This document shows positions 1-6,585 of a stretch of DNA of 15,724 bases, piece after piece. The notes beneath the pieces were generated by a model, which saw only the letters and a list, made by a program, of their open reading frames with translations, did not search any database and was not told the DNA's origin. Both the position numbers and the translations under genes were made by a program. Within the stretch, counting starts at the first letter, position 1. Each line of letters opens with the position of its first letter. This stretch comes from Acidiferrobacterales bacterium (GTDB lineage: Bacteria; Pseudomonadota; Gammaproteobacteria; Acidiferrobacterales; Sulfurifustaceae): NCBI GenBank assembly GCA_919902095.1, contig CAKKQL010000052.1, positions 1 through 15,724 of the forward strand, in the 5' to 3' direction.

Positions 1-334
1 CCACCGCCGCCCAGGCGACGATGTGAATGGTGTTGATGCAGACGACGGCATCTGCCGCCGTCAGCGGCCAGCGGTCAGAAAATAAATCGAGTTCCAGCGG
101 TTCGCGCAGATTCGGCGCCCCCGCCCCCGCGGCCCAGGCGCGGATGCTGGGGAAATTTTCCGGCAGATCCGCCGGCTGCCAGATGAGATGCGGCAAGCGG
201 GCCGCGAAATACGCCGCGTGCTGGCCGCTGCCGCTGCCGATTTCGAGCACCGTGCCGGAACGCGGCAAGACCTCTTTCAGCACCGCCAAAATCGGGTCTT
301 TGTTGCGTTCGCAGGACGGGGAAGATTGCTTCAA
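1..334 (-). CDS. DUF938-type class I SAM-dependent methyltransferase, 5' part (runs off left edge)
   Basis: The open frame starts at TTG (332-334) and continues through base 1, so about 111 N-terminal residues are present. The predicted start reads MKQSSPSCERNKDPILAVL. It is followed by the SAM-binding motif LEIGSGSGQHAAYFA (motif I, glycine-rich) and by INTIHIVAW, which matches the conserved N-x-I-H-I-x-x-W block of DUF938 methyltransferases as I remember them. TTG is chosen because GGAG lies about 6 bases upstream and because DUF938 proteins usually begin with an M-K-x-x-x-P-x-C-E-R-N pattern. The gene begins 20 bases after the uup stop on the same strand, so it is probably cotranscribed with it. 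The substrate is unknown. The C-terminal half is outside the window. Confidence 0.8.
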   Translation of the reverse strand, partial: MKQSSPSCERNKDPILAVLKEVLPRSGTVLEIGSGSGQHAAYFAARLPHLIWQPADLPENFPSIRAWAAGAGAPNLREPLELDLFSDRWPLTAADAVVCINTIHIVAWAAV

Positions 335-354
335 GGGATTCTCCGCACCGAGGT

Positions 355-2253
355 TCAGTCTGCCGCCGCCAGCGATTCCAGCGTCTCCCAGCGCGCATAG
401 CAGGCCGCGAGTTCCTGCGTCACGGCGTCGAGGCGCGCCAGCAATGCGCTGATTTTCTCCGCCGGTTGCTGATAAAACCCGGCGTCGCTGGCCGCCGCCT
501 GCAGCCGCGCCTGCTCGGCTTCGAGCGATTCGATTTTGCCCGGCAGAACTTTAAGCTCCTGCTGCTCCTTATAAGAGAGCTTGCGCGGACCGGTGGGCTT
601 CGCGGCCGGCGCCGCTTTGCCGGCGCGCGCTGACGGTTCGGCTGCCGGCCGGGTCGCGGCCGGGCGCTGGCGCAGCCAGTCAGAGTAGCCGCCGACGTAT
701 TCGCCGATGCGGCCGCCGCCCTCGAACACCAGCGTGCTCGTGACCGCATTGTCGAGGAACGCGCGGTCGTGGCTCACCAGCAGCAGCGTGCCCGAATAAT
801 CGAGCAGCAGCTCTTCCAGCAGTTCCAGCGTTTCCACGTCGAGGTCGTTGGTCGGCTCGTCCAGCACCAGCAGGTTGGCCGGCTGCGCGAACAGCTGCGC
901 CAACAGCAGGCGGTTGCGCTCGCCGCCGGAGAGCATGCTCACCGGCGACTGCAGGCGTTCGGGCGGAAACAGGAAATCCCGCAGGTAGCCGGCGACATGC
1001 CGCGTCTGGCCGTTGATCGTCACCGTCTGGCTGCCCTCGGCGACGCTCGCCATCACCGTCGCCCGCGGGTCGAGCTGGACGCGCTGCTGGTCGAAATACG
1101 CCACCTGCAACCGGGTGCCGCGCTGCAAGCGGCCGCTGTCCGGCGCCAGCTCGCCCAGCAGCAGCCGGATCAGCGTCGACTTGCCGGCGCCGTTCGGGCC
1201 GATGATGCCGATGCGGTCGCCGCGCAGGATGCGCACCGAAAAATCCCGGATCACGGCGTTGCCGTCGTAGCTGAAATTGACGTGCTCGGCCTCGAACACC
1301 AGCCGGCCGGACTGCGCGCCCTCGCCGAGCTGGAGCGCCACCTGGCCCACGCGCTCGCGCCGCTGGCGGCGCTGGTCGCGCAGCGCCAGCAGCGCCCGCA
1401 CCCGGCCCTCGTTGCGCGCGCGCCGCGCCTTCACGCCCTGGCGGATCCAAGCCTCCTCCTGCGACAGCTTCTTGTCGAACAACGCCCGGTGCTGCGTCTC
1501 GGTTTCGAGCTGGTCGCTCTTGCGGCGCAGGTAGTCGGCGTAGCTCCCGGGCCAGGAGCTGAGCGCGCCGCGGTCGAGTTCGATAATGCGCGTCGCCAGG
1601 CGTTTGAGAAACGCGCGATCGTGGGTGATGAACAGCAACGCCCCGGGATAGCCCGCCAGAAAATCTTCCAGCCAGGTGATGGCCTCGATGTCGAGATGGT
1701 TGGTGGGCTCGTCGAGCAACAGCAGGTCCGGCTCGCACACCAGCGCGCGCGCCAGCAGCGCGCGCCGGCGCCAGCCGCCCGACAGCGCCGACAGAGGCGC
1801 GTCGCCGTTGAGCCCCAGGCGCGACAGTACCGTCTCGACCCGCTGTTCCAGCCGCCAGCCGTCATTGGCTTCGAGCCGGTGCTGCAAGTCCGCGAGCCGC
1901 GCGGCGGCGGCGTCCGTGGGCGCGTGCGCCAGCTCGACGGCAGCGGCGTGATACTGCGACAGCAGTTGTCCCAGCCCGGCCAGGCCGGCGGCGGCGACAT
2001 CGAACACGGACTCGCTGCTGTCGAGCGTGACTTCCTGCGCCAGCATCGCGACGCGCGTGCCCGGGCGGATCCAGACGCTGCCGTCGTCGGGCGTCACCTC
2101 GCCGCTGACGAGACGCAACAGCGACGACTTGCCCTCGCCGTTGCGTCCCACCAGGCAGACGCGCTCGCCGCGGCGGATCTCGAGCGCAGCGTGTTCCAGC
2201 AGCGGGCGATGGCCGAAGGCCAGGGAAACGTTGTCGAGGCGGAGCAAGGGCAT
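355..2253 (-). CDS. uup: ABC-F family ATPase, Uup type
   Basis: A 632-residue soluble protein with two ABC ATPase domains and no membrane segment. Domain 1 has Walker A GRNGEGKS (36-43), signature LSGG (157-160) and Walker B LLLLDEPTNHLD (177-188). Domain 2 has GPNGAGKST (352-360), LSGGE (441-445) and LDEPTNDLD (464-472). Between them (about 240-300) is the charged ABC-F linker. From about 557 to 628 there is a coiled-coil tail beginning KLSYKEQQELK, which is the hallmark separating Uup from EttA or YheS. Family knowledge: ABC-F proteins act on the ribosome, and Uup has been linked to ribosome-associated processes and to branched DNA and transposon excision. ATG at 2251-2253 has only a weak ribosome-binding site. 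The methyltransferase gene follows closely. Paralog assignment rests mainly on the coiled-coil tail. Confidence 0.92.
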   Translation of the reverse strand: MPLLRLDNVSLAFGHRPLLEHAALEIRRGERVCLVGRNGEGKSSLLRLVSGEVTPDDGSVWIRPGTRVAMLAQEVTLDSSESVFDVAAAGLAGLGQLLSQYHAAAVELAHAPTDAAAARLADLQHRLEANDGWRLEQRVETVLSRLGLNGDAPLSALSGGWRRRALLARALVCEPDLLLLDEPTNHLDIEAITWLEDFLAGYPGALLFITHDRAFLKRLATRIIELDRGALSSWPGSYADYLRRKSDQLETETQHRALFDKKLSQEEAWIRQGVKARRARNEGRVRALLALRDQRRQRRERVGQVALQLGEGAQSGRLVFEAEHVNFSYDGNAVIRDFSVRILRGDRIGIIGPNGAGKSTLIRLLLGELAPDSGRLQRGTRLQVAYFDQQRVQLDPRATVMASVAEGSQTVTINGQTRHVAGYLRDFLFPPERLQSPVSMLSGGERNRLLLAQLFAQPANLLVLDEPTNDLDVETLELLEELLLDYSGTLLLVSHDRAFLDNAVTSTLVFEGGGRIGEYVGGYSDWLRQRPAATRPAAEPSARAGKAAPAAKPTGPRKLSYKEQQELKVLPGKIESLEAEQARLQAAASDAGFYQQPAEKISALLARLDAVTQELAACYARWETLESLAAAD

Positions 2254-2398
2254 CAGGGGACTCGGGCGCCGTCAGGACGGGCGCAAGGCGGATCGCGGCG
2301 CGGGTTGACTCAAATACGAGCGCAGCATCCTAACATACCTCGCCGGGGCGGTTTCCGGGCCGGCAGCGCCATCCGGCCGCGCGGCCGGCGCCCGAATG

Positions 2399-2407
2399 TG
2401 GTATAGT
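2399..2407 (+). promoter_or_regulatory. Extended -10 promoter for the RRM gene
   Basis: TG-G-TATAGT is an extended -10 element (TG at 2399-2400, TATAGT at 2402-2407). No good -35 hexamer stands 16-18 bases upstream, which is acceptable for extended -10 promoters. Transcription would start near 2413, leaving a leader of about 180 nt before the RRM start codon at 2594. It lies in the divergent gap between uup (minus) and the RRM gene (plus). Confidence 0.5.
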
Positions 2408-2593
2408 CTGCCGCAGTTGCAGGGCGCCATGGCGGACCATCGCCTGCCAGACTGGCGCCGTCCTTTCCACCTCCCGCGCGCCGGACCCGGACGGACAACC
2501 CTCCGGCAGCAGCGCCGCTGACACTGGCGCCGACAGGTCTCGCGTAGCCGGTTTGATCCGCGCTCCGGGCAATTTATCGACACGAGGGCGCAC
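2408..2593 (+). other. Long structured 5' leader of the RRM gene
   Basis: No coding region is supported between 2254 and 2593 on either strand. The predicted leader carries a 10-base direct repeat, ACTGGCGCCG, at 2451-2460 and 2523-2532. A GGCGCCA copy near 2423 could pair with either repeat, so alternative hairpins are possible. Long leaders are common for cold-shock and RNA-binding protein genes, where they control mRNA stability or allow autoregulation; applying that here is inference. The ribosome-binding site GAGGG sits just before the ATG. The remaining part, 2254-2398, holds the uup upstream region, where I see no convincing promoter. Confidence 0.4.
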
Positions 2594-2857
2594 ATGCTCA
2601 AGATGTTTGTAGGCAATCTTTCCCCCGACACCCGCGAGGCCGACCTGCGCGAGCTGTTCGCGCCGCACGGCAAGGTGCGCTCCGTGCGCCTGACGACGGA
2701 TGTATTTTCCGGCAAGTGCCGCGGTTTCGGCTTTATCGAGATGGAAGGCCACGAGGCCCGCGCCGCCATGGCGGCACTGAACGGTTCGACGTTCAAGGGC
2801 CAGTCGATCAAAGTGAACGAGGAACGGCCGCGCGAGCATCGCGGCCGGCGCCGCTGA
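2594..2857 (+). CDS. Small RNA-binding protein with a single RRM domain
   Basis: An 87-residue protein that is almost entirely one RNA-recognition motif. RNP2 is MFVGNL (4-9) and RNP1 is CRGFGFIEM (42-50), with the aromatic residues that stack on RNA in place. The tail (about 76-87) is short and arginine-rich. This matches the small bacterial single-RRM proteins (Rbp or RRM-type, often cold-inducible in cyanobacteria and proteobacteria). GAGGG precedes the ATG at a good distance. A 99-residue unknown gene follows 38 bases downstream on the same strand, and a cold-shock protein gene converges from the other side, so two single-stranded nucleic-acid binders are neighbours. The RNA target is unknown. 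Confidence 0.92.
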   Translation: MLKMFVGNLSPDTREADLRELFAPHGKVRSVRLTTDVFSGKCRGFGFIEMEGHEARAAMAALNGSTFKGQSIKVNEERPREHRGRRR

Positions 2858-2895
2858 GTTGATCACCCTACTGCAAACCAGCACGGAGCGAACCC

Positions 2896-3195
2896 ATGAC
2901 TGAAACCGCCAATCCCCTTCTCGCCGCGGCCACCGTCCAGCGCGCGATGCCGCGGCAGTTCCGGGTGGCGCGCGTAGAACGCACCGACGCGCCCGACGGC
3001 GTCGCGGGGCAGGAGTGGTATCGCTACGTGCTGGACAACGGCCGCGCGCCCATCAGCGGCCAGCGCCGCGGGACGCACAAGGAAGTGACGGCGTATGCCA
3101 CGCAGTGCGCCGAGCTGCTGAACGTCCGCGGCCTCAATGCCCAGTCCATCTGGGCGCCGCGCGGCCGCAAGCCCGCCGATAAGAAACCCGCCTAA
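2896..3195 (+). CDS. Small protein of unknown function, 99 residues
   Basis: I do not recognise a named family. GGAG precedes the ATG at normal spacing, and codon use matches its neighbours, which supports a real gene. The protein is soluble and basic towards the C-terminus (GRKPADKKPA). Its core has a compact conserved-looking block, WYRYVLDNGRAPISGQRRG (about 42-60), followed by a predicted helix THKEVTAYATQCAELLN. No signal peptide, membrane segment or metal-binding cysteine pattern is visible; there is one cysteine. It lies 38 bases behind the RRM gene and is probably cotranscribed with it, so a role connected with RNA or stress adaptation is possible but is only an inference from position. 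Confidence 0.75.
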   Translation: MTETANPLLAAATVQRAMPRQFRVARVERTDAPDGVAGQEWYRYVLDNGRAPISGQRRGTHKEVTAYATQCAELLNVRGLNAQSIWAPRGRKPADKKPA

Positions 3196-3202
3196 CAATT
3201 TT

Positions 3203-3221
3203 GCCCGCCTGAACGGCGGGC
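3203..3221. repeat. Perfect 7-bp stem-loop after the 99-residue gene
   Basis: GCCCGCC (3203-3209), loop TGAAC, GGCGGGC (3215-3221). It lies 7 bases after the stop codon of the unknown gene. There is no U-run on either strand, so it is not a standard intrinsic terminator; it may protect the 3' end of the mRNA or help termination. Bases 3222-3300 hold no gene, only weak GC-rich inverted repeats. Confidence 0.45.
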
Positions 3222-3306
3222 GCCGCTCCGCGCTTCCTGCGCTCACGCGGCAGAGCGGTGTGTGCCTCCCCGGAGAGGGATACGCTCCGTCCCTGCAGAC
3301 AAAAAA

Positions 3307-3333
3307 AAGACCCCGCCAACCTGGCGGGGTCTT
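3307..3333 (-). terminator. Strong intrinsic terminator of the cold-shock gene
   Basis: A perfect 12-bp stem, AAGACCCCGCCA / TGGCGGGGTCTT, with a 3-base loop. On the minus strand it is followed by eight Ts (3301-3308), the first of which overlap the stem base. It lies 17 bases past the stop codon of the minus-strand cold-shock gene. On the plus strand the stem is the same but the U-tract is poor, so it may act only partly against the RRM operon. Confidence 0.9.
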
Positions 3334-3350
3334 CACATCAAACCTGATGA

Positions 3351-3554
3351 TTAGGCGGGCTGAACGTTCGCCGCTGACGGACCCTTGGGGCCCTGCTGCA
3401 GCTCGAACTTCACCTTCTGGCCCTCGGCCAGGCTCTTGAAGCCGGAGCCCTGGATGGCGGAGTGATGCACGAACACATCCTTGCTGCCGTCTTCCGGGGT
3501 GATGAAGCCAAAACCTTTAGCGTCGTTGAACCACTTCACTGTTCCTGTAATCAC
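3351..3554 (-). CDS. Cold-shock domain protein, CspA family
   Basis: A 67-residue single cold-shock domain, the normal size for the family. It starts [21 protein letters not shown]1 is KGFGFI (13-18) and RNP2 is DVFVHHSAI (26-34). These aromatic surfaces bind single-stranded RNA or DNA, and family members act as RNA chaperones and transcription antiterminators. The start codon is GTG (3552-3554), supported by a TGAGG ribosome-binding site just upstream and by alignment to the usual M-x-x-G-T-V-K-W-F-N beginning. A strong terminator follows. A leader region of up to about 280 bases precedes it, which is typical of cold-inducible csp genes. Whether this paralog is cold-induced or constitutive cannot be told. 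Confidence 0.96.
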   Translation of the reverse strand: MITGTVKWFNDAKGFGFITPEDGSKDVFVHHSAIQGSGFKSLAEGQKVKFELQQGPKGPSAANVQPA

Positions 3555-3832
3555 TGAAATACCTCACTGGTTGAATTGCGATGTTTTGCAGATCGTTCCT
3601 GGAATCGACATTGCGGGAGTAACTGCCGAAGCAACTGGAGGGACTCCGAACTGACCACAAGAAGTACACTGCAACGCGGTCACTGTACCCGCCCCTAAAA
3701 TAAAAAGCCACCCCCTTTTCGTGCCGGCCCGACCCGTTTCGGTCACGGGCGCGGCCCCGGCCTGTGTCGCGGGTACCTTATATATATGTGATTTGCCGGG
3801 CCCGTGCCCGGGAGCAGCCACCCGACCAGAAC
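3555..3832 (-). promoter_or_regulatory. Promoter and long leader region of the cold-shock gene
   Basis: There are 278 bases without a gene between the acyl-CoA synthetase stop and the csp start. On the minus strand they contain an AT island, CACATATATATAA (3778-3790), and a second T-rich stretch (about 3698-3712, TTTTTATTTT), either of which could hold a -10 element. Neither has a convincing -35. A GC-rich hairpin, CCGGGC / GCCCGG (3796-3811), stands after the synthetase gene without a U-tract. The leader would be roughly 150-220 nt, a length typical of cspA-type mRNAs that change structure with temperature. The exact start is not resolved. Confidence 0.4.
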
Positions 3833-5545
3833 TCAGCCGGGCGCCGCGGCCTGGAGCTGCGCCACGGCCATTTCGCGCATGCGGAACTTCTGCAGCTTGC
3901 CGGTCACGGTCATGGGGAACTCCTCGACGAACCAGACGTGCTTCGGAATCTTGAAGTGGGCGATGTTGCCCTTGCAGTAGTTGCGGATTTCCTCCGCCGT
4001 CGCCGTCTGGCCGGCGTGCAGCTGCACCCAGGCCATGACCTCCTCGCCGTAGAACGGGTCGGGCACGCCGAACACCGCCACCTGCGCGATCTTCGGGTGC
4101 GTGAACAAAAACTCCTCGATCTCGGCCGGGTAGATGTTCTCGCCGCCGCGGATGATCATGTCCTTGAGCCGGCCGGTGATACGCACGTAGCCGTCGGCGT
4201 CCATGGTGCCGAGGTCGCCGGAGTGCAGCCAGCCGTGCGCGTCAATCGCCTTGTGCGTCGCCTCCGGGTCGCCGTAGTAGCCCTGCATGACGTGGTGGCC
4301 GCGGAAGCAGATTTCCCCCACCTGCCCGACCGCCAGCGTAGCGCCGGTCTTTATGTCCACCACCTTCACTTCCTGGTGCGGCAGGTTGGTGCCGACGGTT
4401 TCGGTGCGGCGCGCAAAGCTGTCCTCGCGCGCAGTCAGGTGGGTAATGGGCGAGGCCTCGGTCTCGCCGTAGCCGATGAGGATTTCCGGGCAATGCATGT
4501 CCTCGATCACGCGCTGCATCAGCGCCGGCGGGCACGGCGCGCCGGCCATGATGCCGGTGCGCAGGCTCGACAGATCGAACGTCTTGAACTGCGGGTGTTC
4601 CAGTTCGGCGATGAACATGGTCGGCACGCCGTGCAGCGCCGTGCATTGCTCCTGCGGGATGGCCTGGAGCACGGCAAGCGCGTCGAAATGCTCGCACGGC
4701 AGCACCAGGCAGGCGCCGACCGAGAAGCAAACAAGGTTCGACACCACCATGCCGAAGCAGTGGTAGAACGGCACCGGCACGCACAACCGGTCGCGCTCGG
4801 TGAAGTGCATCTGGCGCGCCGCGAAATATGCGTTGTTCAAAATATTGTGGTGGGTCAGCACCACCGCCTTGGGAAAACCGGTGGTGCCGGAGGTGTACTG
4901 GATGTTGATCGGGTCGTCGATGTCGAGCGCGGCCGTGAGCGCGTCGATCTGCGCCGGGGTGATGCTATTCCCCGCCGCCATGACCTCGGACCAAAGCATG
5001 AAGCCGGGCTGCGGCCGCGCGGTTTTTGCCGGCTGCGCCGGGTCGTACAACACCACGCGCCGCAGGTGCGGAAATTCCTTCGACTGCAACGCCGCCGGCG
5101 CGCACTGCATAAGCTCCGGCAGCAGTTCGACCAGCATGCCGACGTAGTCGCTGCCCTTGAACGCCGGGATGGTGAAGATGCTCTCCACCTCGGATTTCTT
5201 GAGCGCGTACGCCAACTCGCGCGGGCGGTAGGCCGGGTTGATGTTGACCAGCACGCAGCCGATGCGCGCGGTCGCCATCTGCAACAGCAACCACTCAATG
5301 TTGTTCGTGGACCAGATGCCGATGCGCTCGCCCTTGGTGAAACCGCAACCCGCGAGCCCGCGCGCCAGCTCGTCCACCGCCTGTGCGAGTTGCGCGTAGG
5401 TCAGCCGGCGCTGCTGCGGAATGCCGATGACGGCCTCGTGATCGGGAAACTGCCGCGCGATGCGCGCGAAGTGCTCGGGGATGGTAACGCCCAACAGCGG
5501 CTCGTCGCCGCCGCGGTGCAGGTAGCTGTGCGTGAGCTTTGGCAT
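3833..5545 (-). CDS. AMP-forming acyl-CoA synthetase
   Basis: A 570-residue member of the adenylate-forming (ANL) superfamily. It would activate a carboxylic acid with ATP and CoA to acyl-CoA, AMP and pyrophosphate. Motifs: P-loop YTSGTTGFPKA (217-227), GYGETEASP (358-366), HSGDLG (441-446), hinge and C-domain block GRLKDMIIRGGENIYP (458-473), and the catalytic lysine in TVTGKLQKFRMRE (K550). All key residues are present. The sequence type resembles medium/long-chain fatty-acid CoA ligases; the substrate cannot be fixed. AAAGGA lies just before the ATG. It is the last gene of the amino-acid dehydrogenase and oxidoreductase operon, 119 bases after the beta subunit gene, with a repeat element between. 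A role on branched or aromatic acids linked to that pathway is inferred. Confidence 0.93.
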   Translation of the reverse strand: MPKLTHSYLHRGGDEPLLGVTIPEHFARIARQFPDHEAVIGIPQQRRLTYAQLAQAVDELARGLAGCGFTKGERIGIWSTNNIEWLLLQMATARIGCVLVNINPAYRPRELAYALKKSEVESIFTIPAFKGSDYVGMLVELLPELMQCAPAALQSKEFPHLRRVVLYDPAQPAKTARPQPGFMLWSEVMAAGNSITPAQIDALTAALDIDDPINIQYTSGTTGFPKAVVLTHHNILNNAYFAARQMHFTERDRLCVPVPFYHCFGMVVSNLVCFSVGACLVLPCEHFDALAVLQAIPQEQCTALHGVPTMFIAELEHPQFKTFDLSSLRTGIMAGAPCPPALMQRVIEDMHCPEILIGYGETEASPITHLTAREDSFARRTETVGTNLPHQEVKVVDIKTGATLAVGQVGEICFRGHHVMQGYYGDPEATHKAIDAHGWLHSGDLGTMDADGYVRITGRLKDMIIRGGENIYPAEIEEFLFTHPKIAQVAVFGVPDPFYGEEVMAWVQLHAGQTATAEEIRNYCKGNIAHFKIPKHVWFVEEFPMTVTGKLQKFRMREMAVAQLQAAAPG

Positions 5546-5554
5546 TTATCCTTT

Positions 5555-5675
5555 AGAGCCCCTAACAAAAAGAAAAATTTAGACAGGATTCACAGGATTA
5601 ACATGATTTAAATTCGAAATTTTTTTAATCCTGTAAATCCTGTTAATCCTGTCCATTTATTCTGTTAAAGGCTCT
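5555..5675. repeat. AGGATT-rich inverted repeat element between operon genes
   Basis: This AT-rich element stands out in GC-rich surroundings. Left arm: GACAGGATT, CACAGGATT, AACATGATT (5582-5608). Right arm: its near-perfect reverse complement, three ATCCTGT units (5627-5653). The arms meet over a short AAATTCGAAATTT centre. Within each arm an 8-9 base unit (ACAGGATT) recurs three times. An outer pair, AGAGCCCCTAACA (5555-5567) and TGTTAAAGGCTCT (5663-5675), also pairs with two mismatches; the right outer copy includes the last codons and the stop of the beta subunit gene. The RNA would fold into a long hairpin. I recall similar AGGATT repeats in intergenic DNA of other bacteria but cannot verify that here. 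It could be a REP/MITE-like mobile remnant or an mRNA processing site. Confidence 0.8.
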
Positions 5676-6585
5676 TAACGTCCGCCCAGTAGGCATCCAC
5701 GCGCGCCTGGATATCGTTGATGAGCGCGTCGTTGCGCGTCGGCTTGAACAGGTGCGCGAACCGGCCCTGCTTGTTCAGGTACTCCTCCACCGGCAGGCGC
5801 GGGTGCGGGACGTGCGTGTGCACAATCTTCCCGTCCACGTATTCCTTCAGCGGCCAGATGCCGGTCTTGACCGCGAGCCGCCCGATCTCGACCGACTCCT
5901 TCGGGTCGTACAGCCAGCCCGGGGGACAGGGCGACAGCGCGAGCAGCAGCCGCGGGCCTTTGAGCGACTTCGCCTTCGCCACCTTGCGCGCGAGGTCGAG
6001 CGGCTCGGCGCCGATGACGGTCGCGACGTACGCCGGCCTGTGCGCCGCCCAGATGGCGAACAGGTCCTTCTTCTCGCCGCCGAAGCCGAGCGGCCCGACG
6101 CTGGTCGCGGTCCTGGCGCCGTGCGGCGTGGCGCCGGAGAACTGCTGGCCGGTGTTGCCGTAGCCCTCGTTGTCGTAACAGAGATAAAGAAAGTCGAGTT
6201 TGCGCTCGATGGCGCCCGAGGTCGCCGACAGGCCCATGCCGTAGGCGGCGCCGTCGCCGGTGAGCACGACCACGTCCAGGTTCTCCTCCGGCGGCAGGCG
6301 CTTCTTGCTGATAAGTATGTCGAGCGCATCGCGCACCCCCTGCGCGCCCGCCGGCGCCGAGGCCATGGCGGTGTAGAGCCAGGAGCCGCGAAACGGCGTG
6401 AACGGGTAAATCGACAGCAGCGTCATGCAGCCGGCGGCGTTGACGAACACGGTCTTCGGCCCGAGCACGTCATAGACCTCGTGCAGCGCCTCAAGCCCGC
6501 CGCAGCCGGCGCACATGGCGGTGCCTCCGCCGAGCAGATGCGTCGAGGGCAGGTCCTTCATGCGTTTGAAGGTGGCTTCGGTCAT
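5665..6585 (-). CDS. 2-oxoacid:ferredoxin oxidoreductase, beta subunit (TPP-binding, PorB-like)
   Basis: A 306-residue beta subunit that binds thiamine pyrophosphate and one [4Fe-4S] cluster. Cluster ligands are visible as C25-x2-C28, C53 and C220 (ALSPC), the PorB pattern. The TPP/Mg motif begins GDGAAYGMGL (110-119) and ends near YDNEGYGNTGQQ (137-148), as in archaeal and bacterial pyruvate and 2-oxoisovalerate oxidoreductases. With the alpha and gamma-delta subunits it would decarboxylate a 2-oxoacid to acyl-CoA, CO2 and two reduced ferredoxins. Its ATG overlaps the alpha stop (ATGA), showing translational coupling. The true 2-oxoacid (pyruvate, branched-chain or aryl) is not readable from motifs; the dehydrogenase upstream argues for an amino-acid-derived acid. 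Confidence 0.93.
   Translation of the reverse strand: MTEATFKRMKDLPSTHLLGGGTAMCAGCGGLEALHEVYDVLGPKTVFVNAAGCMTLLSIYPFTPFRGSWLYTAMASAPAGAQGVRDALDILISKKRLPPEENLDVVVLTGDGAAYGMGLSATSGAIERKLDFLYLCYDNEGYGNTGQQFSGATPHGARTATSVGPLGFGGEKKDLFAIWAAHRPAYVATVIGAEPLDLARKVAKAKSLKGPRLLLALSPCPPGWLYDPKESVEIGRLAVKTGIWPLKEYVDGKIVHTHVPHPRLPVEEYLNKQGRFAHLFKPTRNDALINDIQARVDAYWADVKSL

Noticed and set aside
769..2406. Long plus-strand open frame opposite uup
   Set aside because: It is antisense to a complete two-domain ATPase with all motifs; its translation is low-complexity, rich in R, A, Q and H, as expected for the mirror of a high-GC gene.
3778..3790. TATATATA stretch as a definite csp promoter
   Set aside because: No acceptable -35 is found at 16-18 bases; several registers are possible, so it is only listed as part of the leader region.
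3764..5611. 615-codon plus-strand frame opposite the acyl-CoA synthetase
   Set aside because: Composition is H/R/V/A-rich with no domain; it mirrors a gene with intact motifs. The same holds for the frames at 5752-6630, 6885-7856 and 9011-9904.
5555..5675. CRISPR array or intrinsic terminator at the AGGATT repeat
   Set aside because: Units are 8-9 bases without spacers, so not CRISPR; the hairpin is AT-rich without a clear GC stem and U-tail, so not a typical terminator.
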